A stretch of DNA of 64,000 nt from Neptuniibacter caesariensis (GTDB taxonomy: Bacteria; Pseudomonadota; Gammaproteobacteria; Pseudomonadales; Balneatricaceae): assembly GCF_000153345.1 (NCBI RefSeq), contig NZ_CH724125.1:1933667-1997666 (forward strand), written 5' to 3'. The notes beneath the pieces were generated by a model, which ran no database searches, was not told where the DNA came from, and saw nothing but the letters and a program-made list of their open reading frames with translations. The translations under genes were made by a program, and so were the position numbers. Shown piece by piece: positions 31,251-40,811 of this stretch (within the stretch, counting starts at the first letter, position 1; every line of letters starts with the position of its first letter).

Positions 31251-31811
31251 ATGTCGGTAAGGGAAAAAGGTTTTACGCTCATTGAGTTGCTTATAACACT
31301 CGCGGTGTTGGCGATTCTACTCCTTGTGGCTGTGCCAAATTTTGGCAGTTTTATAGCTGACTCTCGTATAAGTGCTGCTAAAGATAAACTGGTCTCTAGT
31401 ATTTCTCTCGCTCGCTCAGAGTCGATTAAGCGTGGTGAGCGTGTGGTTATCTGTCGTAAAAGTTCTGGAGCTAATACCTGTGCTGCGACGAGTCAGTCCG
31501 GTACTCAGGACTGGTCAGATGGATGGCTAGTTTATTTAGATGAAGATGAGAATTTGGCAATTGATACCAATGGGCTAATCAGGGTGTATGGAGATATTGA
31601 TGATTCGGTTACTGTGCAGTACACAAGGGGAGATGTGGTAATTTTTAGTAGCCTGGGGCTCTTAGATACTTCATCAACTACCGATGAAACTTTTTCGATT
31701 AGTGATAGTGGTGATTCGAATGCTGGCGCGGGCTTGTCTGTCCGGCCAACAGGTAGAATCAGGATGTGTGCGAATTGGACAGCGAGCTCAGCAACATGCG
31801 CAGACAATTAG
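31251..31811 (+). CDS. Minor pseudopilin, FimT/FimU (GspH) type
   Basis: 186 residues. A short leader MSVREKG ends in the prepilin peptidase site KG|FTLIELL, with Glu at position +5 and a hydrophobic helix to about residue 30. The C-terminal part carries the GspH-like domain with one Cys pair (CRKSSGANTC). It matches fimU/fimT, whose products cap or prime the type IV pilus. Four minor pilin genes follow with overlaps, as in the pseudomonad fimU-pilVWXY1E cluster. FimT versus FimU cannot be settled from sequence alone. Confidence 0.85.
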   Translation: MSVREKGFTLIELLITLAVLAILLLVAVPNFGSFIADSRISAAKDKLVSSISLARSESIKRGERVVICRKSSGANTCAATSQSGTQDWSDGWLVYLDEDENLAIDTNGLIRVYGDIDDSVTVQYTRGDVVIFSSLGLLDTSSTTDETFSISDSGDSNAGAGLSVRPTGRIRMCANWTASSATCADN

Positions 31812-32299
31812 GATTTAATTTAATTGAGGTTATGATCGCGCTGGTCGTGATCTCTATAGGTCTGTTAGGTTTGGCTGCGCTACAGATGACATCGCTGCAG
31901 CAGAACCAAAGTGCATATTTTAGAAGTCAGGCTACCCTGTTTGCCTATGATATTGCTGATAGGATGAGAGCAAATCAGACTCAAGCAGATGCAGGGGCAT
32001 ATTATGTTGTTAGCGGTGCAACCGAATCCAACTGTATCAATTACTCTGGTTCAGCTTCAGGATGTACTGCTGCACAGATGGCATCCCATGATATAGCCGA
32101 GTGGCAAGCGGCTATCGCTGCTGAATTACCAGAAGGGGGGGGGCGAGTTTGTCGCAGTGATTTAACCGGAGATGCTGTTGAAGCCCCTGATTGTGAAGCG
32201 GATAACTCTAATAATCCAACGGTCGTATATGTTTGGTGGAATGATGACAAAAGTGCATCTGGTGCGACAACTCAGTTAACGGTGAGTGTGGAATTATGA
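31796..32299 (+). CDS. pilV: Minor pilin PilV
   Basis: 167 residues from the ATG at 31796 (16-base overlap with the previous gene); the frame continues upstream but MRRQLG|FNLIEVMIALVV is a proper prepilin leader, with Glu at +5. The C-terminal half has Cys residues that could form disulfides. It is a type IV pilus assembly minor pilin. The pilW ATG overlaps its stop (ATGA). Confidence 0.88.
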   Translation: MRRQLGFNLIEVMIALVVISIGLLGLAALQMTSLQQNQSAYFRSQATLFAYDIADRMRANQTQADAGAYYVVSGATESNCINYSGSASGCTAAQMASHDIAEWQAAIAAELPEGGGRVCRSDLTGDAVEAPDCEADNSNNPTVVYVWWNDDKSASGATTQLTVSVEL

Positions 32300-33345
32300 G
32301 GCTTGTAAATAGAAAAGAGTCCGGCTTCTCTATGGTCGAATTGATGGTCGCTTTGGTTATTGGTCTTTTACTTATTGCCGGCGTATTGCAAGTTTTTGTC
32401 GGCAGTAAAGTGACATATTCGATGCAGAATGGCCTTTCTAAACTTCAGGAAAACGGTCGCTTTGCTATGTCTTTTCTGTCTAGGGATTTAAGGCAGGCTG
32501 GCTTTAATGGCTGCTCAAGCCAAAGTACCGTTGCGAATACCTTACGAAATGCCAGTGGTGCATTACCAAGTTATCTGGATTTTTCAGCCAGTGTCGGCGG
32601 GATGGATAATATTTCTTCTGTTAGCTTTGATAGTAGAGCGGCAACTAATGGAACTGATGTTGTTGAAGTAAGGTATGCAGACTCAAGCGGTGGGTGTGAC
32701 TTGATCCCAGGTAAACATAACCCCAATTCTGCACAATTCCAGTGTGAGGATACACACGAATTCAAAAAGGGCGACTTACTAGTAGTGACGGATTGCTCTA
32801 CAACCGCCATTTTCCAGCAAACCAACACCAATAACAATAATACTGTTGCCACCATTAACCATAATACCGGCAATTCAACAGATATCGGGAATTGCACCAG
32901 CTTCCTTGGAGCACCGGTAAACTGCCCTACAGGTACTAGTTACCAGTTTAATAACGGTACTGTTTTAAGAATGGTCTTTTATCGTTACTTTATTGCCAAC
33001 AACTCCTTTGGTGAACCCGCTTTATACAGACAGACTGTGCAGAATAATTCAGGGGTTTCAGGGACGACCGTCAATGAACTGGTCGAAGGTATAGAAAATA
33101 TGCAGATTCTTTATGGTGAGGATACCAGTGGGGATGGGGCAGCAGATTACTATGTACCATTTGATGAAGTTTCAGATGATGATGATATTGTCAGCATCAG
33201 GGTGAGCTTATTGGTAAGAAGTATCGAAGCAGGCATTGTGCAGGGTGGGCAAACGCTCACCTTTAATGGTGGATCGGTCTCATTTTCAGATGGGCGTCTA
33301 AGGAAGGTGTTTACTTCTACAATTGCGCTGAGGAATAGACTATGA
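32296..33345 (+). CDS. pilW: Minor pilin PilW
   Basis: 349 residues. Leader MRLVNRKESG|FSMVELMVAL fits prepilin peptidase; Glu is at +5. SMQNGLSKLQENGRFAMSFL and LRQAGFNGC are PilW features. It is the large minor pilin of the priming complex. Overlaps pilV and pilX by four bases each (ATGA), implying coupled translation. Confidence 0.9.
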   Translation: MRLVNRKESGFSMVELMVALVIGLLLIAGVLQVFVGSKVTYSMQNGLSKLQENGRFAMSFLSRDLRQAGFNGCSSQSTVANTLRNASGALPSYLDFSASVGGMDNISSVSFDSRAATNGTDVVEVRYADSSGGCDLIPGKHNPNSAQFQCEDTHEFKKGDLLVVTDCSTTAIFQQTNTNNNNTVATINHNTGNSTDIGNCTSFLGAPVNCPTGTSYQFNNGTVLRMVFYRYFIANNSFGEPALYRQTVQNNSGVSGTTVNELVEGIENMQILYGEDTSGDGAADYYVPFDEVSDDDDIVSIRVSLLVRSIEAGIVQGGQTLTFNGGSVSFSDGRLRKVFTSTIALRNRL

Positions 33346-33851
33346 CTGGAGCGAAACCTTATAAAGAGCGTGGCGCGACACTGATTATTAGCATGATTTT
33401 TCTGCTTATTTTATCGATTATTGGTTTGGCAGGTATGGATGTGACCAGCCTGGAAGAAAAAATGGCTGGTAACATGCGTGATCGAAATATGGCTTTTCAG
33501 TCTGCTGAAGCAGCACTTAGAGACGGCGAGGATTATTTAGAATCCATTGTGGTGTTACCGGCGTTCGATGGGAATAACGGCCTCTATGCGCTGCCTACTG
33601 ATGGGACAAAGCGTTGGGAGACAGTTTCTTGGGCAAACCCATCTGATGTTCGCAGTTATTCAGGTGCAGGCTTTGGCGAATTGGCGGGTAGTTCAGCATA
33701 TATTGTGGAAGACCTTGCCGCCGCAGCTTCAAGTGATAGCTTGGAAGTGGGCACCCCTGCTGATACAAAGCGCTTTTATCGTGTGACCGGAAGAGCTGTA
33801 GGTCTAACCAGTTCATCAGAAGTTATTGTTCAAAGCGTCTATAAGCGATAG
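33342..33851 (+). CDS. pilX: Minor pilin PilX
   Basis: 169 residues. The leader ends ERG|ATLIISMIFLLILS and, as usual in PilX, lacks the Glu at +5. MAGNMRDRNMAFQSAEAALR is the PilX signature. It takes part in starting pilus assembly with PilV, PilW and PilY1. Overlaps pilW by four bases; pilY1 follows by 15. Confidence 0.9.
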   Translation: MTGAKPYKERGATLIISMIFLLILSIIGLAGMDVTSLEEKMAGNMRDRNMAFQSAEAALRDGEDYLESIVVLPAFDGNNGLYALPTDGTKRWETVSWANPSDVRSYSGAGFGELAGSSAYIVEDLAAAASSDSLEVGTPADTKRFYRVTGRAVGLTSSSEVIVQSVYKR

Positions 33852-33866
33852 TCGCAGGAGATCGAC

Positions 33867-36800
33867 ATGTTTAAAAAAGTCCTCCTTACTTTCATTACAG
33901 TAATCTATACGTTTATACCATTGCAGTCTCATGCAACGACAATCGCACAAGACCCTTTATACCTTGTAGTGGGTGCTGATCCGAATGTTCTATTTAATAT
34001 GTCCATTGAAACCCCGATGGGTGGAGCTGCATATAACGATCAGCCAGGTACTTTAGCTGGGGGTAATACTTGTGCAGGTCGCACTAGTGGATATGGCGCT
34101 TGTTATTTTAAAGATGAGACCTATCTGGGCTATTTCGACCCTAAAAAGTGCTACACGTACAACAGTGGCGGTGGTTATTTTGAACCTGATGGTGCTACAA
34201 ATAATGATCATGAATGCTCGGGTAAGTTCAGTGGCAATATGATGAACTGGGCTACCATGACGGCCATGGACATGTTCGTGTATACCCTTACAGGCGGTAA
34301 TCGAGTTATTGATAATACCGGCAGTAATGCAGTGACTGTGGTCAAAAGGGCAAAGAGACAAAACAATGACGGTTGGTTTCCTCGTAAGGTTATTTATAAC
34401 CCTTGGAATGTTTCGCCAAGCACAGTTTCCCCATTCAGCCAAAGTTATTTTTATATTAGAAACTATGGTAAGGGAGAGTCCGGAAATCCAAATTCATCAA
34501 CCGAAAGTGTTAGGTTTTGTACCACTGCGGACTGCAGTAGTGGGATTTTAGGATCCTATAAAGTTCATGTAAGAGTGTGCGATAAGACCGAAGGCGTAGA
34601 GTCTAATTGCGTTTCCTATAGCAGTGGAAGTTACTATAAACCAGAAGGCTTAGTGCAAAGCAAAATGGATGATATGCGCTTTGCTGTGACAAGCTATTTA
34701 AAGGATAACTCTAATACTCGTGACGGTGGTGTGCTTAGGTCTAACATGAAGTATGTTGGACCGACTATGCCTAATGGAAGTGGTGGTACACAAACTAATT
34801 CCAATGCTGAAGTAAATGCGGATGGTACCTATGTAAATGATCCTGATGGGCTAGCGGGCTCTGGTGGAGTCGACTATTCGGGTGTGATTAATTACATAAA
34901 CAGGTTCAGTGAATATGGTTATAAGGGATTAGATCCTGCAGCGGAGCTTTTTTATGAATCACTTCGGTACTTTAAGAACTTAGGACCTACCCCAGAATAT
35001 TCCAGTGGTTTGACGAATACTATGAAGGGGGGATTCCCGGTTTTAACTAGCTGGAATGATCCTATTCAGTATTCTTGCCAGAAAAATTTTATTATCGGGA
35101 TTAATGATGCGAACCCTTGGTTAGATAAAAGTTTGCCAGGCACCCATTTCACCTCAAGTACGTTTAATGGGCGAGATATATCTGAGGATTATGGGGAACC
35201 ATCAAATCCGGATACTGACATCAATGTGACGACATTGACGAATACCGTGGGTAGTTTAGAAGGTTTGAATGGTACAAGTCAGTGTGTGGGTTGTACCGCT
35301 GGCAACTGTAACATGTCATCTACCAATAAAACGATTCCTGCTTTGGGTGAGGTGCTTGGGACCTGCCCTTATCCGCCTAAGGAAAACTCATACTATATCG
35401 CTGGCCTGGCTTACTATGCCAATACCCAGGACATCCGTACCGATGCAGGAATGGATGGAGAGCAGAATGTAGCGACGTTCATGATTGACACCCAGGAATA
35501 CAGCTCAAGCCCATTAACAGGCCAGATGAACATGCTCTGGTTGGCAGGTAAATATGGTGGTTTTTTGGATTCCAATGGGAATGATCAACCTGATTTAACT
35601 TCTGAGTGGGATAGTGATGGGGATGGTGAGCCAGATAATTATGTGTTGGCAACCCGCCCCGATAAAATGATTGCAGCGCTTTCCTCAAGTTTTGATGAAA
35701 TTGAGGCCAGAACTTCTTCAGCTTCCGCAGTTGCAACTAACTCTACTCGTCTGGATACAAACTCCAAAATTTATCAGGCCAGATTTTCCAGCGGTACATG
35801 GACAGGTAGCTTACTGGCATATGACATTAATGCGATTACGGGTGCTGTCGAAAGTTTGGCCTGGGATGCAGCGGATTTAATTCCAAGTGAAAGTAACCGT
35901 AATATCTTTAGTTATAACGATAGTTCTAATGCTGGTGTTATCTTTGAACACACTAATTTGAGTACCGCACAAAAAGCATTGATAACCTCTGATCAACTGG
36001 ATTACATTCGTGGTGATCAGTCAAATGAAGGTGCTACTTTCAGATCGAGAAGCAAGGTTCTGGGTGACATAATCAACTCAGATCCGATTTATACCAGTAA
36101 TGACAACTTTAACTATTACGTTCTGGAAACTGTCAGTGGCAATGCAACATATGATGATTATTTAATTGGCACTACTGAAACTTGGCAAAAAGGTAATCGT
36201 CAGGACATGCTTTATGTGGGTGGTAACGACGGGATGCTGCATGCGCTTCGCGGAACGGGTGTTTCAACCGCAGGTTGTAATCCAAACTCCCAGGATTGCG
36301 AAGGGGAAGAAGTGTTTGCTTATGTGCCAAAATCGCTCATCAGTGATCTTCCGAACCTTGCCTCTTTATCATATCAGCATCAATACTTTGTAGATGGCTC
36401 ACCTAGATTTGGTGATGCCTATATCGACTTTGACGGCTCAGGAGATCGATGGGGAACAGCGCTTGTTGGTACCTTAGCAGGTGGCGGTAAAGGGATTTTT
36501 GCATTAGATATCTCTGATCCACTTAATTTTGCTGCGGGTGATGTGCTTTGGGATTTAGACAGCAGTGACCTAAGCGACTTGGGATACACCTTTGCGCAGC
36601 CCACCATCGCCAAACTGGCTAACGGTGACTGGGGCGTCATCGTAGGCAACGGATACAACAGTGCTAACCATGAAGCAGTGCTCTATATTTTGAATCTTGA
36701 GACCGGTGCTGTGATTGCTAAGCTGGAAACTGATGTGACCGGTAATGCATCGGCAACCAATGGTCTGTCGACCCCGATAGCTGTAGATACTGATGGCGAC

Positions 36801-37694
36801 AAAGTTGCTGATACAGTTTATGCCGGTGACCTGAAAGGTAATATGTGGAAATTTGATATTTCCGATTCAAATACAAGCAAGTGGGAAGTAGCCTATAAAG
36901 ATGGTAATGGTAATAATGCCCCTCCTGCGCCATTGTTTAAAGCGTGTACAGATAATGCTTGCACCGACCCACAACCAATTACATCGAAGCCGCAGGTCAT
37001 TCGTGCCACTAATGGTGATCTAGTGGTGTTGTTCGGAACAGGAAAGTACTTTGAGACCGGGGATAATACCGATACCTCTCAGATTCAGACCTTCTATGGT
37101 ATTCAAGACGATGGCACTCAGGTTGCCAACCGCAGTACTTTGGTTAATCAGGATATTCTAGCGGAGTTTACTGCGCTACAAACGGGCCTAAATTACGACA
37201 CTCGCCTAACTACAGATTATGGTGTGGATTATGGTCTTAAGGATGGATGGTTATTAGATTTTGATAGCAGTACCTATCTGGGGGAGCGGGTGGTAGCAAA
37301 TCCGCTAGTACGAAATGGCCGGGTTATCTTCCCTACACTGGTGCCAGATACCGGAGCATGTTCCTATGGTGGTACAAGTTGGTTGATGGAGCTGGATGCT
37401 GAAACGGGCTCTCGTTTGACCATATCTCCATTTGATTTGAATGATGATGGCTCGATCAATTCCGGCGATTATGTCCGCTATGATAGTGATGGGGATGGTG
37501 ATATTGATAGTGATGATGAACTGATCCCTGTTTCAGGTAAAAAATCGACCGTGGGCATTATTAAAACGCCAGGTGTTATCTCAACCGGTGATGATGAGTT
37601 GAAATATACCTCAGGCTCTTCAGGTAATATTGAAGTGACAGCCGAATCATCAGGGGATAAGTTAGGCCGTCAGTCATGGATACAGATTAAATAG
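33867..37694 (+). CDS. pilY1: PilY1-type pilus-associated adhesin/assembly protein
   Basis: 1275 residues with a Sec signal peptide cut near SHA|T (residue 23). The C-terminal part (about 620-1190) is the beta-propeller PilC/PilY1 domain, with the calcium loop DxDxDxxxD at 974-982 (DTDGDKVADTVYAGDLKGN). Two further Asp-rich loops are seen: DSDGDGEPDNY near 590 and, at the extreme C-terminus, a pair like dockerin/EF-hand loops (DLNDDGSINSGDY, DSDGDGDIDSDDE). The N-terminal region (41-60, VLFNMSIETPMGGAAYND) lacks the DxSxS MIDAS motif of PilY1s with a vWA domain. It acts in pilus priming, adhesion and possibly surface sensing. Confidence 0.9.
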   Translation: MFKKVLLTFITVIYTFIPLQSHATTIAQDPLYLVVGADPNVLFNMSIETPMGGAAYNDQPGTLAGGNTCAGRTSGYGACYFKDETYLGYFDPKKCYTYNSGGGYFEPDGATNNDHECSGKFSGNMMNWATMTAMDMFVYTLTGGNRVIDNTGSNAVTVVKRAKRQNNDGWFPRKVIYNPWNVSPSTVSPFSQSYFYIRNYGKGESGNPNSSTESVRFCTTADCSSGILGSYKVHVRVCDKTEGVESNCVSYSSGSYYKPEGLVQSKMDDMRFAVTSYLKDNSNTRDGGVLRSNMKYVGPTMPNGSGGTQTNSNAEVNADGTYVNDPDGLAGSGGVDYSGVINYINRFSEYGYKGLDPAAELFYESLRYFKNLGPTPEYSSGLTNTMKGGFPVLTSWNDPIQYSCQKNFIIGINDANPWLDKSLPGTHFTSSTFNGRDISEDYGEPSNPDTDINVTTLTNTVGSLEGLNGTSQCVGCTAGNCNMSSTNKTIPALGEVLGTCPYPPKENSYYIAGLAYYANTQDIRTDAGMDGEQNVATFMIDTQEYSSSPLTGQMNMLWLAGKYGGFLDSNGNDQPDLTSEWDSDGDGEPDNYVLATRPDKMIAALSSSFDEIEARTSSASAVATNSTRLDTNSKIYQARFSSGTWTGSLLAYDINAITGAVESLAWDAADLIPSESNRNIFSYNDSSNAGVIFEHTNLSTAQKALITSDQLDYIRGDQSNEGATFRSRSKVLGDIINSDPIYTSNDNFNYYVLETVSGNATYDDYLIGTTETWQKGNRQDMLYVGGNDGMLHALRGTGVSTAGCNPNSQDCEGEEVFAYVPKSLISDLPNLASLSYQHQYFVDGSPRFGDAYIDFDGSGDRWGTALVGTLAGGGKGIFALDISDPLNFAAGDVLWDLDSSDLSDLGYTFAQPTIAKLANGDWGVIVGNGYNSANHEAVLYILNLETGAVIAKLETDVTGNASATNGLSTPIAVDTDGDKVADTVYAGDLKGNMWKFDISDSNTSKWEVAYKDGNGNNAPPAPLFKACTDNACTDPQPITSKPQVIRATNGDLVVLFGTGKYFETGDNTDTSQIQTFYGIQDDGTQVANRSTLVNQDILAEFTALQTGLNYDTRLTTDYGVDYGLKDGWLLDFDSSTYLGERVVANPLVRNGRVIFPTLVPDTGACSYGGTSWLMELDAETGSRLTISPFDLNDDGSINSGDYVRYDSDGDGDIDSDDELIPVSGKKSTVGIIKTPGVISTGDDELKYTSGSSGNIEVTAESSGDKLGRQSWIQIK

Positions 37695-37702
37695 GGTTTA
37701 GT

Positions 37703-38116
37703 ATGCATAAAAAATCGTCAGGATTTACTTTAATCGAGCTACTGATCGCTGTAGCGGTTGTTGGTATCTTGGTCTCAGTTGCTTATCCTTCGTATCAGGA
37801 GTTTGTAAGGGACTCGAATCGTGCCACGGCGGAAGGTGTTGTCTTGGAAATGGGGCAGTGGATGGAGCGTCAGTTTACTGTCAATGGGCGATATACTGAT
37901 GCAAGTAATGCTTCTCCCTCGCTTCCCTTGGCTAAATCGCCTAAGGACGGCGCTGATGTTCATTATGTACTTGGAGTCAATGCGACAGCTACAACCTTTA
38001 CCATTACTGCGACAGCGTCAGGAGCACAGCAAGGCGATGCTTGTGGCAATCTGACCTTAACTCAGGCTGGCGTGAAAGGAGCTACCGGGAGTGGTACCGA
38101 CTGTTGGGATGATTAA
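37703..38116 (+). CDS. pilE: Minor pilin PilE
   Basis: 137 residues. Leader MHKKSSG|FTLIELLIAVAVV is textbook. The body ends with a Cys pair (GDACGNL, TDCWDD) forming the D-region typical of type IV pilins. It sits directly after pilY1 like PilE of pseudomonads, where it is a minor pilin, not the main subunit. It follows pilY1 by eight bases. Confidence 0.88.
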   Translation: MHKKSSGFTLIELLIAVAVVGILVSVAYPSYQEFVRDSNRATAEGVVLEMGQWMERQFTVNGRYTDASNASPSLPLAKSPKDGADVHYVLGVNATATTFTITATASGAQQGDACGNLTLTQAGVKGATGSGTDCWDD

Positions 38117-38162
38117 CAAATAATTCTATTCGTGCCGCAAGGGAATGCGGCGGAGGAATAAC

Positions 38163-38708
38163 ATGGAACGTTATACTCTTAATGAGAGGAAGCGTGCTTG
38201 TGCACGCTTTTTTTATGGCTTTACATTGATGGAGCTTGTGATAGGGGTTTTGCTTCTCAGTATTTTGCTGTTTCTGGCGATACCTGCCATGAGCCGCTAT
38301 ATGGCCGATTCACATTTGTTTGCTGACTTAAATAAGCTTCAAAGCTTACTTGCCCTTGCCAGAATGGAGTCGGTTAAATCCGGTGAAAAGGTGGTTCTGT
38401 GCCGTTGGGATGGCAACCTTGGCTGCACCGGGGCGAGTCAAAGCGGAACCCAGCAATGGAACAACGGAGCGCTCATTTTTATGGATAAAAATGGGGATAG
38501 GCAAATATCTACGAAAGATTATGTAATCAAAGTTATTTCATTCTCTCCCGAGAATAGTGTTACTTGGAATAGGGGTGAGACGCTCGTTTATGAAAGCGAT
38601 GGTTCTGTATACGGAGCTTCCAACGGGACATTTCAAATTAGTCAGGGTGATGATATCAAAAAGTTGGTTATCTCTATGACCGGACGGGTAAGGCGCACTT
38701 CAAATTAA
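38163..38708 (+). CDS. fimT: Second FimT/GspH-type minor pseudopilin
   Basis: 181 residues from the ATG at 38163, chosen for the strong GGAGG at 38152-38156; an in-frame ATG at 38145 lacks a site. The leader is long (19 residues) and ends FFYG|FTLMELVIGVL, with Glu at +5. The body shares the SLLALARMESVKSGEKVVLC pattern with the FimU-like gene at 31251. A terminator-like hairpin at 38190-38214 lies inside the leader-peptide codons. The gene is the last of the pilin cluster. Confidence 0.85.
   Translation: MERYTLNERKRACARFFYGFTLMELVIGVLLLSILLFLAIPAMSRYMADSHLFADLNKLQSLLALARMESVKSGEKVVLCRWDGNLGCTGASQSGTQQWNNGALIFMDKNGDRQISTKDYVIKVISFSPENSVTWNRGETLVYESDGSVYGASNGTFQISQGDDIKKLVISMTGRVRRTSN
38190..38214 (+). 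terminator. Intrinsic terminator inside the fimT leader codons
   Basis: AAGCGTGC (38190-38197), loop TTGT, GCACGCTT (38202-38209), then five more T (seven in total). It looks like a full rho-independent terminator, yet the prepilin reading frame must pass through it. Ribosomes starting at 38163 would melt it, so it could act as a translation-dependent attenuator. Confidence 0.7.
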
Positions 38709-38750
38709 CCAATATCATGGCATCATAGAGCTGAAGAGAAAATATATTCG

Positions 38751-39854
38751 ATGGTTAATGGATTTAATATGTCTGATGTACTGGTAATTGGTGGTGGCGT
38801 AATAGGCATGATGCTTGCCCGAGAGCTGGCTCAATCTGGGGCTGATGTCACTCTGGTTGAACGTAAAGCCTGCGCACAAGAGTCTTCATGGGCAGGAGGG
38901 GGTATTGTTTCACCTTTATATCCATGGCGTTATCCTGAGCCCGTTACCCGTTTGGCAACCTGGTCGCAAAGTAGTTACGTGCATCTGGCCGAGGAACTCA
39001 TAGAAGAGACTGGCTATGACCCAGAGCTTCGGCAGAAAGGGATGCTGATGGTGGCAGTCGAAGATCAGGACGATGCGCTAACGTGGGCTGAAAAGTACCA
39101 TCGGCCACTCCGTAAAGTTGATAGTAGTTTCCTCTATCAGAAAGAGCCCAATCTGGTTCCAGGGCTGCCGGAAGGCCTGTGGATGCCTGAGGTATCTAGT
39201 ATAAGAAACCCAAGGTTGGGGCGTTCGCTAAGGGAAAGTTTACTTCTCAACCCTAAAGTCACGTTACTTGAGCATCATGAGGTGACCGCCTTTAACTTTA
39301 AGGGTGGTGTGGTTTCTGGGATTGAAACCTCAAAGGGATGCGTGCAAGCGGATAAGGTTATTATCGCTGCTGGTGCGTGGAGTTCTGAGCTGCTTGGTTT
39401 GGTTGGCAGGAAGTTGCCTGTTGAGCCTGTTCATGGGCAGATGATGCTTTTTAAGGCTGAGCCAGGATTGGTCAATAGGGTGGTGCTGAAGGGTGGCCGC
39501 TATGTTATCCCACGTAATGATGGCAGAGTGCTGGTGGGTAGTACGCTGGAACGTATCGGTTTTGAAAAAAGGACAACTCAGGAGGCAGCAGAATCGCTTC
39601 ACCAAACAGCCTTGGATATTATTCCTAAGTTAGCGGACTATCGTGTCGAGCATCATTGGTCAGGTTTACGGCCGGGCTCTCCGGAAGGCATTCCCTATAT
39701 TGGCAAGGTTACTGGATTTGATAACCTCTATGTTAATGCAGGGCAGTATCGTAATGGCTTGGTATTGGCGCCTGCGTCTACTCGTCTGTTGGTAGATCTG
39801 ATGATGCAGCGGGAATCTATTATTCCAGCTGAACCTTATGCAATGGATAGATAA
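38751..39854 (+). CDS. thiO: Glycine oxidase, thiamine biosynthesis
   Basis: 367 residues. The FAD Rossmann motif GGGVIGMMLAREL is near residues 14-26. SSWAGGGIVSPLYPW and the C-terminal GLRPGSPEGIPYIG are ThiO signatures. It oxidises glycine to an imine used to build the thiazole ring. The ATG six codons later (38769) is another possible start; ribosome binding sites are weak for both. No other thi gene lies nearby. Followed by a strong terminator. Confidence 0.88.
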   Translation: MVNGFNMSDVLVIGGGVIGMMLARELAQSGADVTLVERKACAQESSWAGGGIVSPLYPWRYPEPVTRLATWSQSSYVHLAEELIEETGYDPELRQKGMLMVAVEDQDDALTWAEKYHRPLRKVDSSFLYQKEPNLVPGLPEGLWMPEVSSIRNPRLGRSLRESLLLNPKVTLLEHHEVTAFNFKGGVVSGIETSKGCVQADKVIIAAGAWSSELLGLVGRKLPVEPVHGQMMLFKAEPGLVNRVVLKGGRYVIPRNDGRVLVGSTLERIGFEKRTTQEAAESLHQTALDIIPKLADYRVEHHWSGLRPGSPEGIPYIGKVTGFDNLYVNAGQYRNGLVLAPASTRLLVDLMMQRESIIPAEPYAMDR

Positions 39855-39882
39855 AAAAGGCCGCGGAAGCGGCCTTTTTTAT
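39851..39882. terminator. Bidirectional terminator between thiO and nadE
   Basis: A 14-bp stem (39851-39864 with 39869-39882), GGAA tetraloop, with A and T runs. It overlaps the nadE stop codon by one base. Confidence 0.92.
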
Positions 39883-40715
39883 TAGTCGTAAATGGTAAGG
39901 ATAGGGGCGCGTTTATGCTGTGTTTTGGTGTAGATCTCGATGATCCTGTTCTCTACTTCCGCTGAGACAGGTCGCCCTTCCAGGAAATCATCTATCTGGT
40001 TATAGGTTAATCCCAGGGCTTGTTCATCGGCTTTTTGCGGCGTAAGGCACTCCAGATCTGCGGTAGGCGTTTTTTCTACGAGCAATTCAGGCGCTCCAAG
40101 CTCTTTCGCCAACATGCGAACCTGGCGTTTGCTTAGACCAAACAGAGGGGCAAGGTCACATGCACCGTCACCCCATTTAGTATAAAAACCGGTAATGTTT
40201 TCTGCCGAATGATCAGTGCCAATGACAAGGCCGCCAACGATTCCTGCAATTTCATACTGAGCGACCATTCTGGCACGGGCTTTGACATTGCCTTTTGCAA
40301 AGTCGATAGCGCCTTCAGAGGCAGAATTTAAGTCGCTATCCTCGAGCGCAGAGAGTACTTCAGCGTGGATGCCTTCGACCCCAGGTTTAACATTAACCGT
40401 GATACTCTGACTTGGTTTGATAAACTGCAATGCCAGTTGTGCATCGTCTTCATCTTGTTGAATGCCAAAAGGAAGGCGCATAGCGATGAACTGGTAAGAA
40501 TTAGTATTATGTTCCTGGTTTAACGCTTCAACCGCCAGTTGAGCAAGGCGGCCACAGGTTGATGAATCCACTCCGCCACTAATACCCAGAATTAAATTCT
40601 TTTGTCCGGAAGAGGTAAGTGTTTTTTTGATAAAAGAAACACGTCGGGAGATCTCTTGAGCCGGATCAATCTCAGGTTTTACCTGCATCTCCTTGATAAT
40701 TGCTTCTGCCTGCAT
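39882..40715 (-). CDS. nadE: NH3-dependent NAD synthetase
   Basis: 277 residues. The PP-loop SGGVDSS is at 46-52; [20 protein letters not shown] and TPTADLE are NadE signatures. There is no glutaminase domain, so it uses ammonia, as the E. coli enzyme does. It amidates nicotinate adenine dinucleotide to NAD. It lies on the minus strand, downstream of bamD, with a terminator between. Confidence 0.95.
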   Translation of the reverse strand: MQAEAIIKEMQVKPEIDPAQEISRRVSFIKKTLTSSGQKNLILGISGGVDSSTCGRLAQLAVEALNQEHNTNSYQFIAMRLPFGIQQDEDDAQLALQFIKPSQSITVNVKPGVEGIHAEVLSALEDSDLNSASEGAIDFAKGNVKARARMVAQYEIAGIVGGLVIGTDHSAENITGFYTKWGDGACDLAPLFGLSKRQVRMLAKELGAPELLVEKTPTADLECLTPQKADEQALGLTYNQIDDFLEGRPVSAEVENRIIEIYTKTQHKRAPILTIYD

Positions 40716-40774
40716 AGGTTTACTCTCAATACGATAAGTCTTTTGCTTATAGGGGCTTTACACAAGGCCTATTT

Positions 40775-40801
40775 AAAAAGGCACCTTCAAGGTGCCTTTT
40801 T
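40775..40801 (-). terminator. Terminator after bamD
   Basis: An 11-bp stem (40775-40785 with 40791-40801), loop TTCAA; on the minus strand it ends in a T run. It closes the bamD transcript before nadE. Confidence 0.88.
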
Positions 40802-40811
40802 TTATTGTTAT

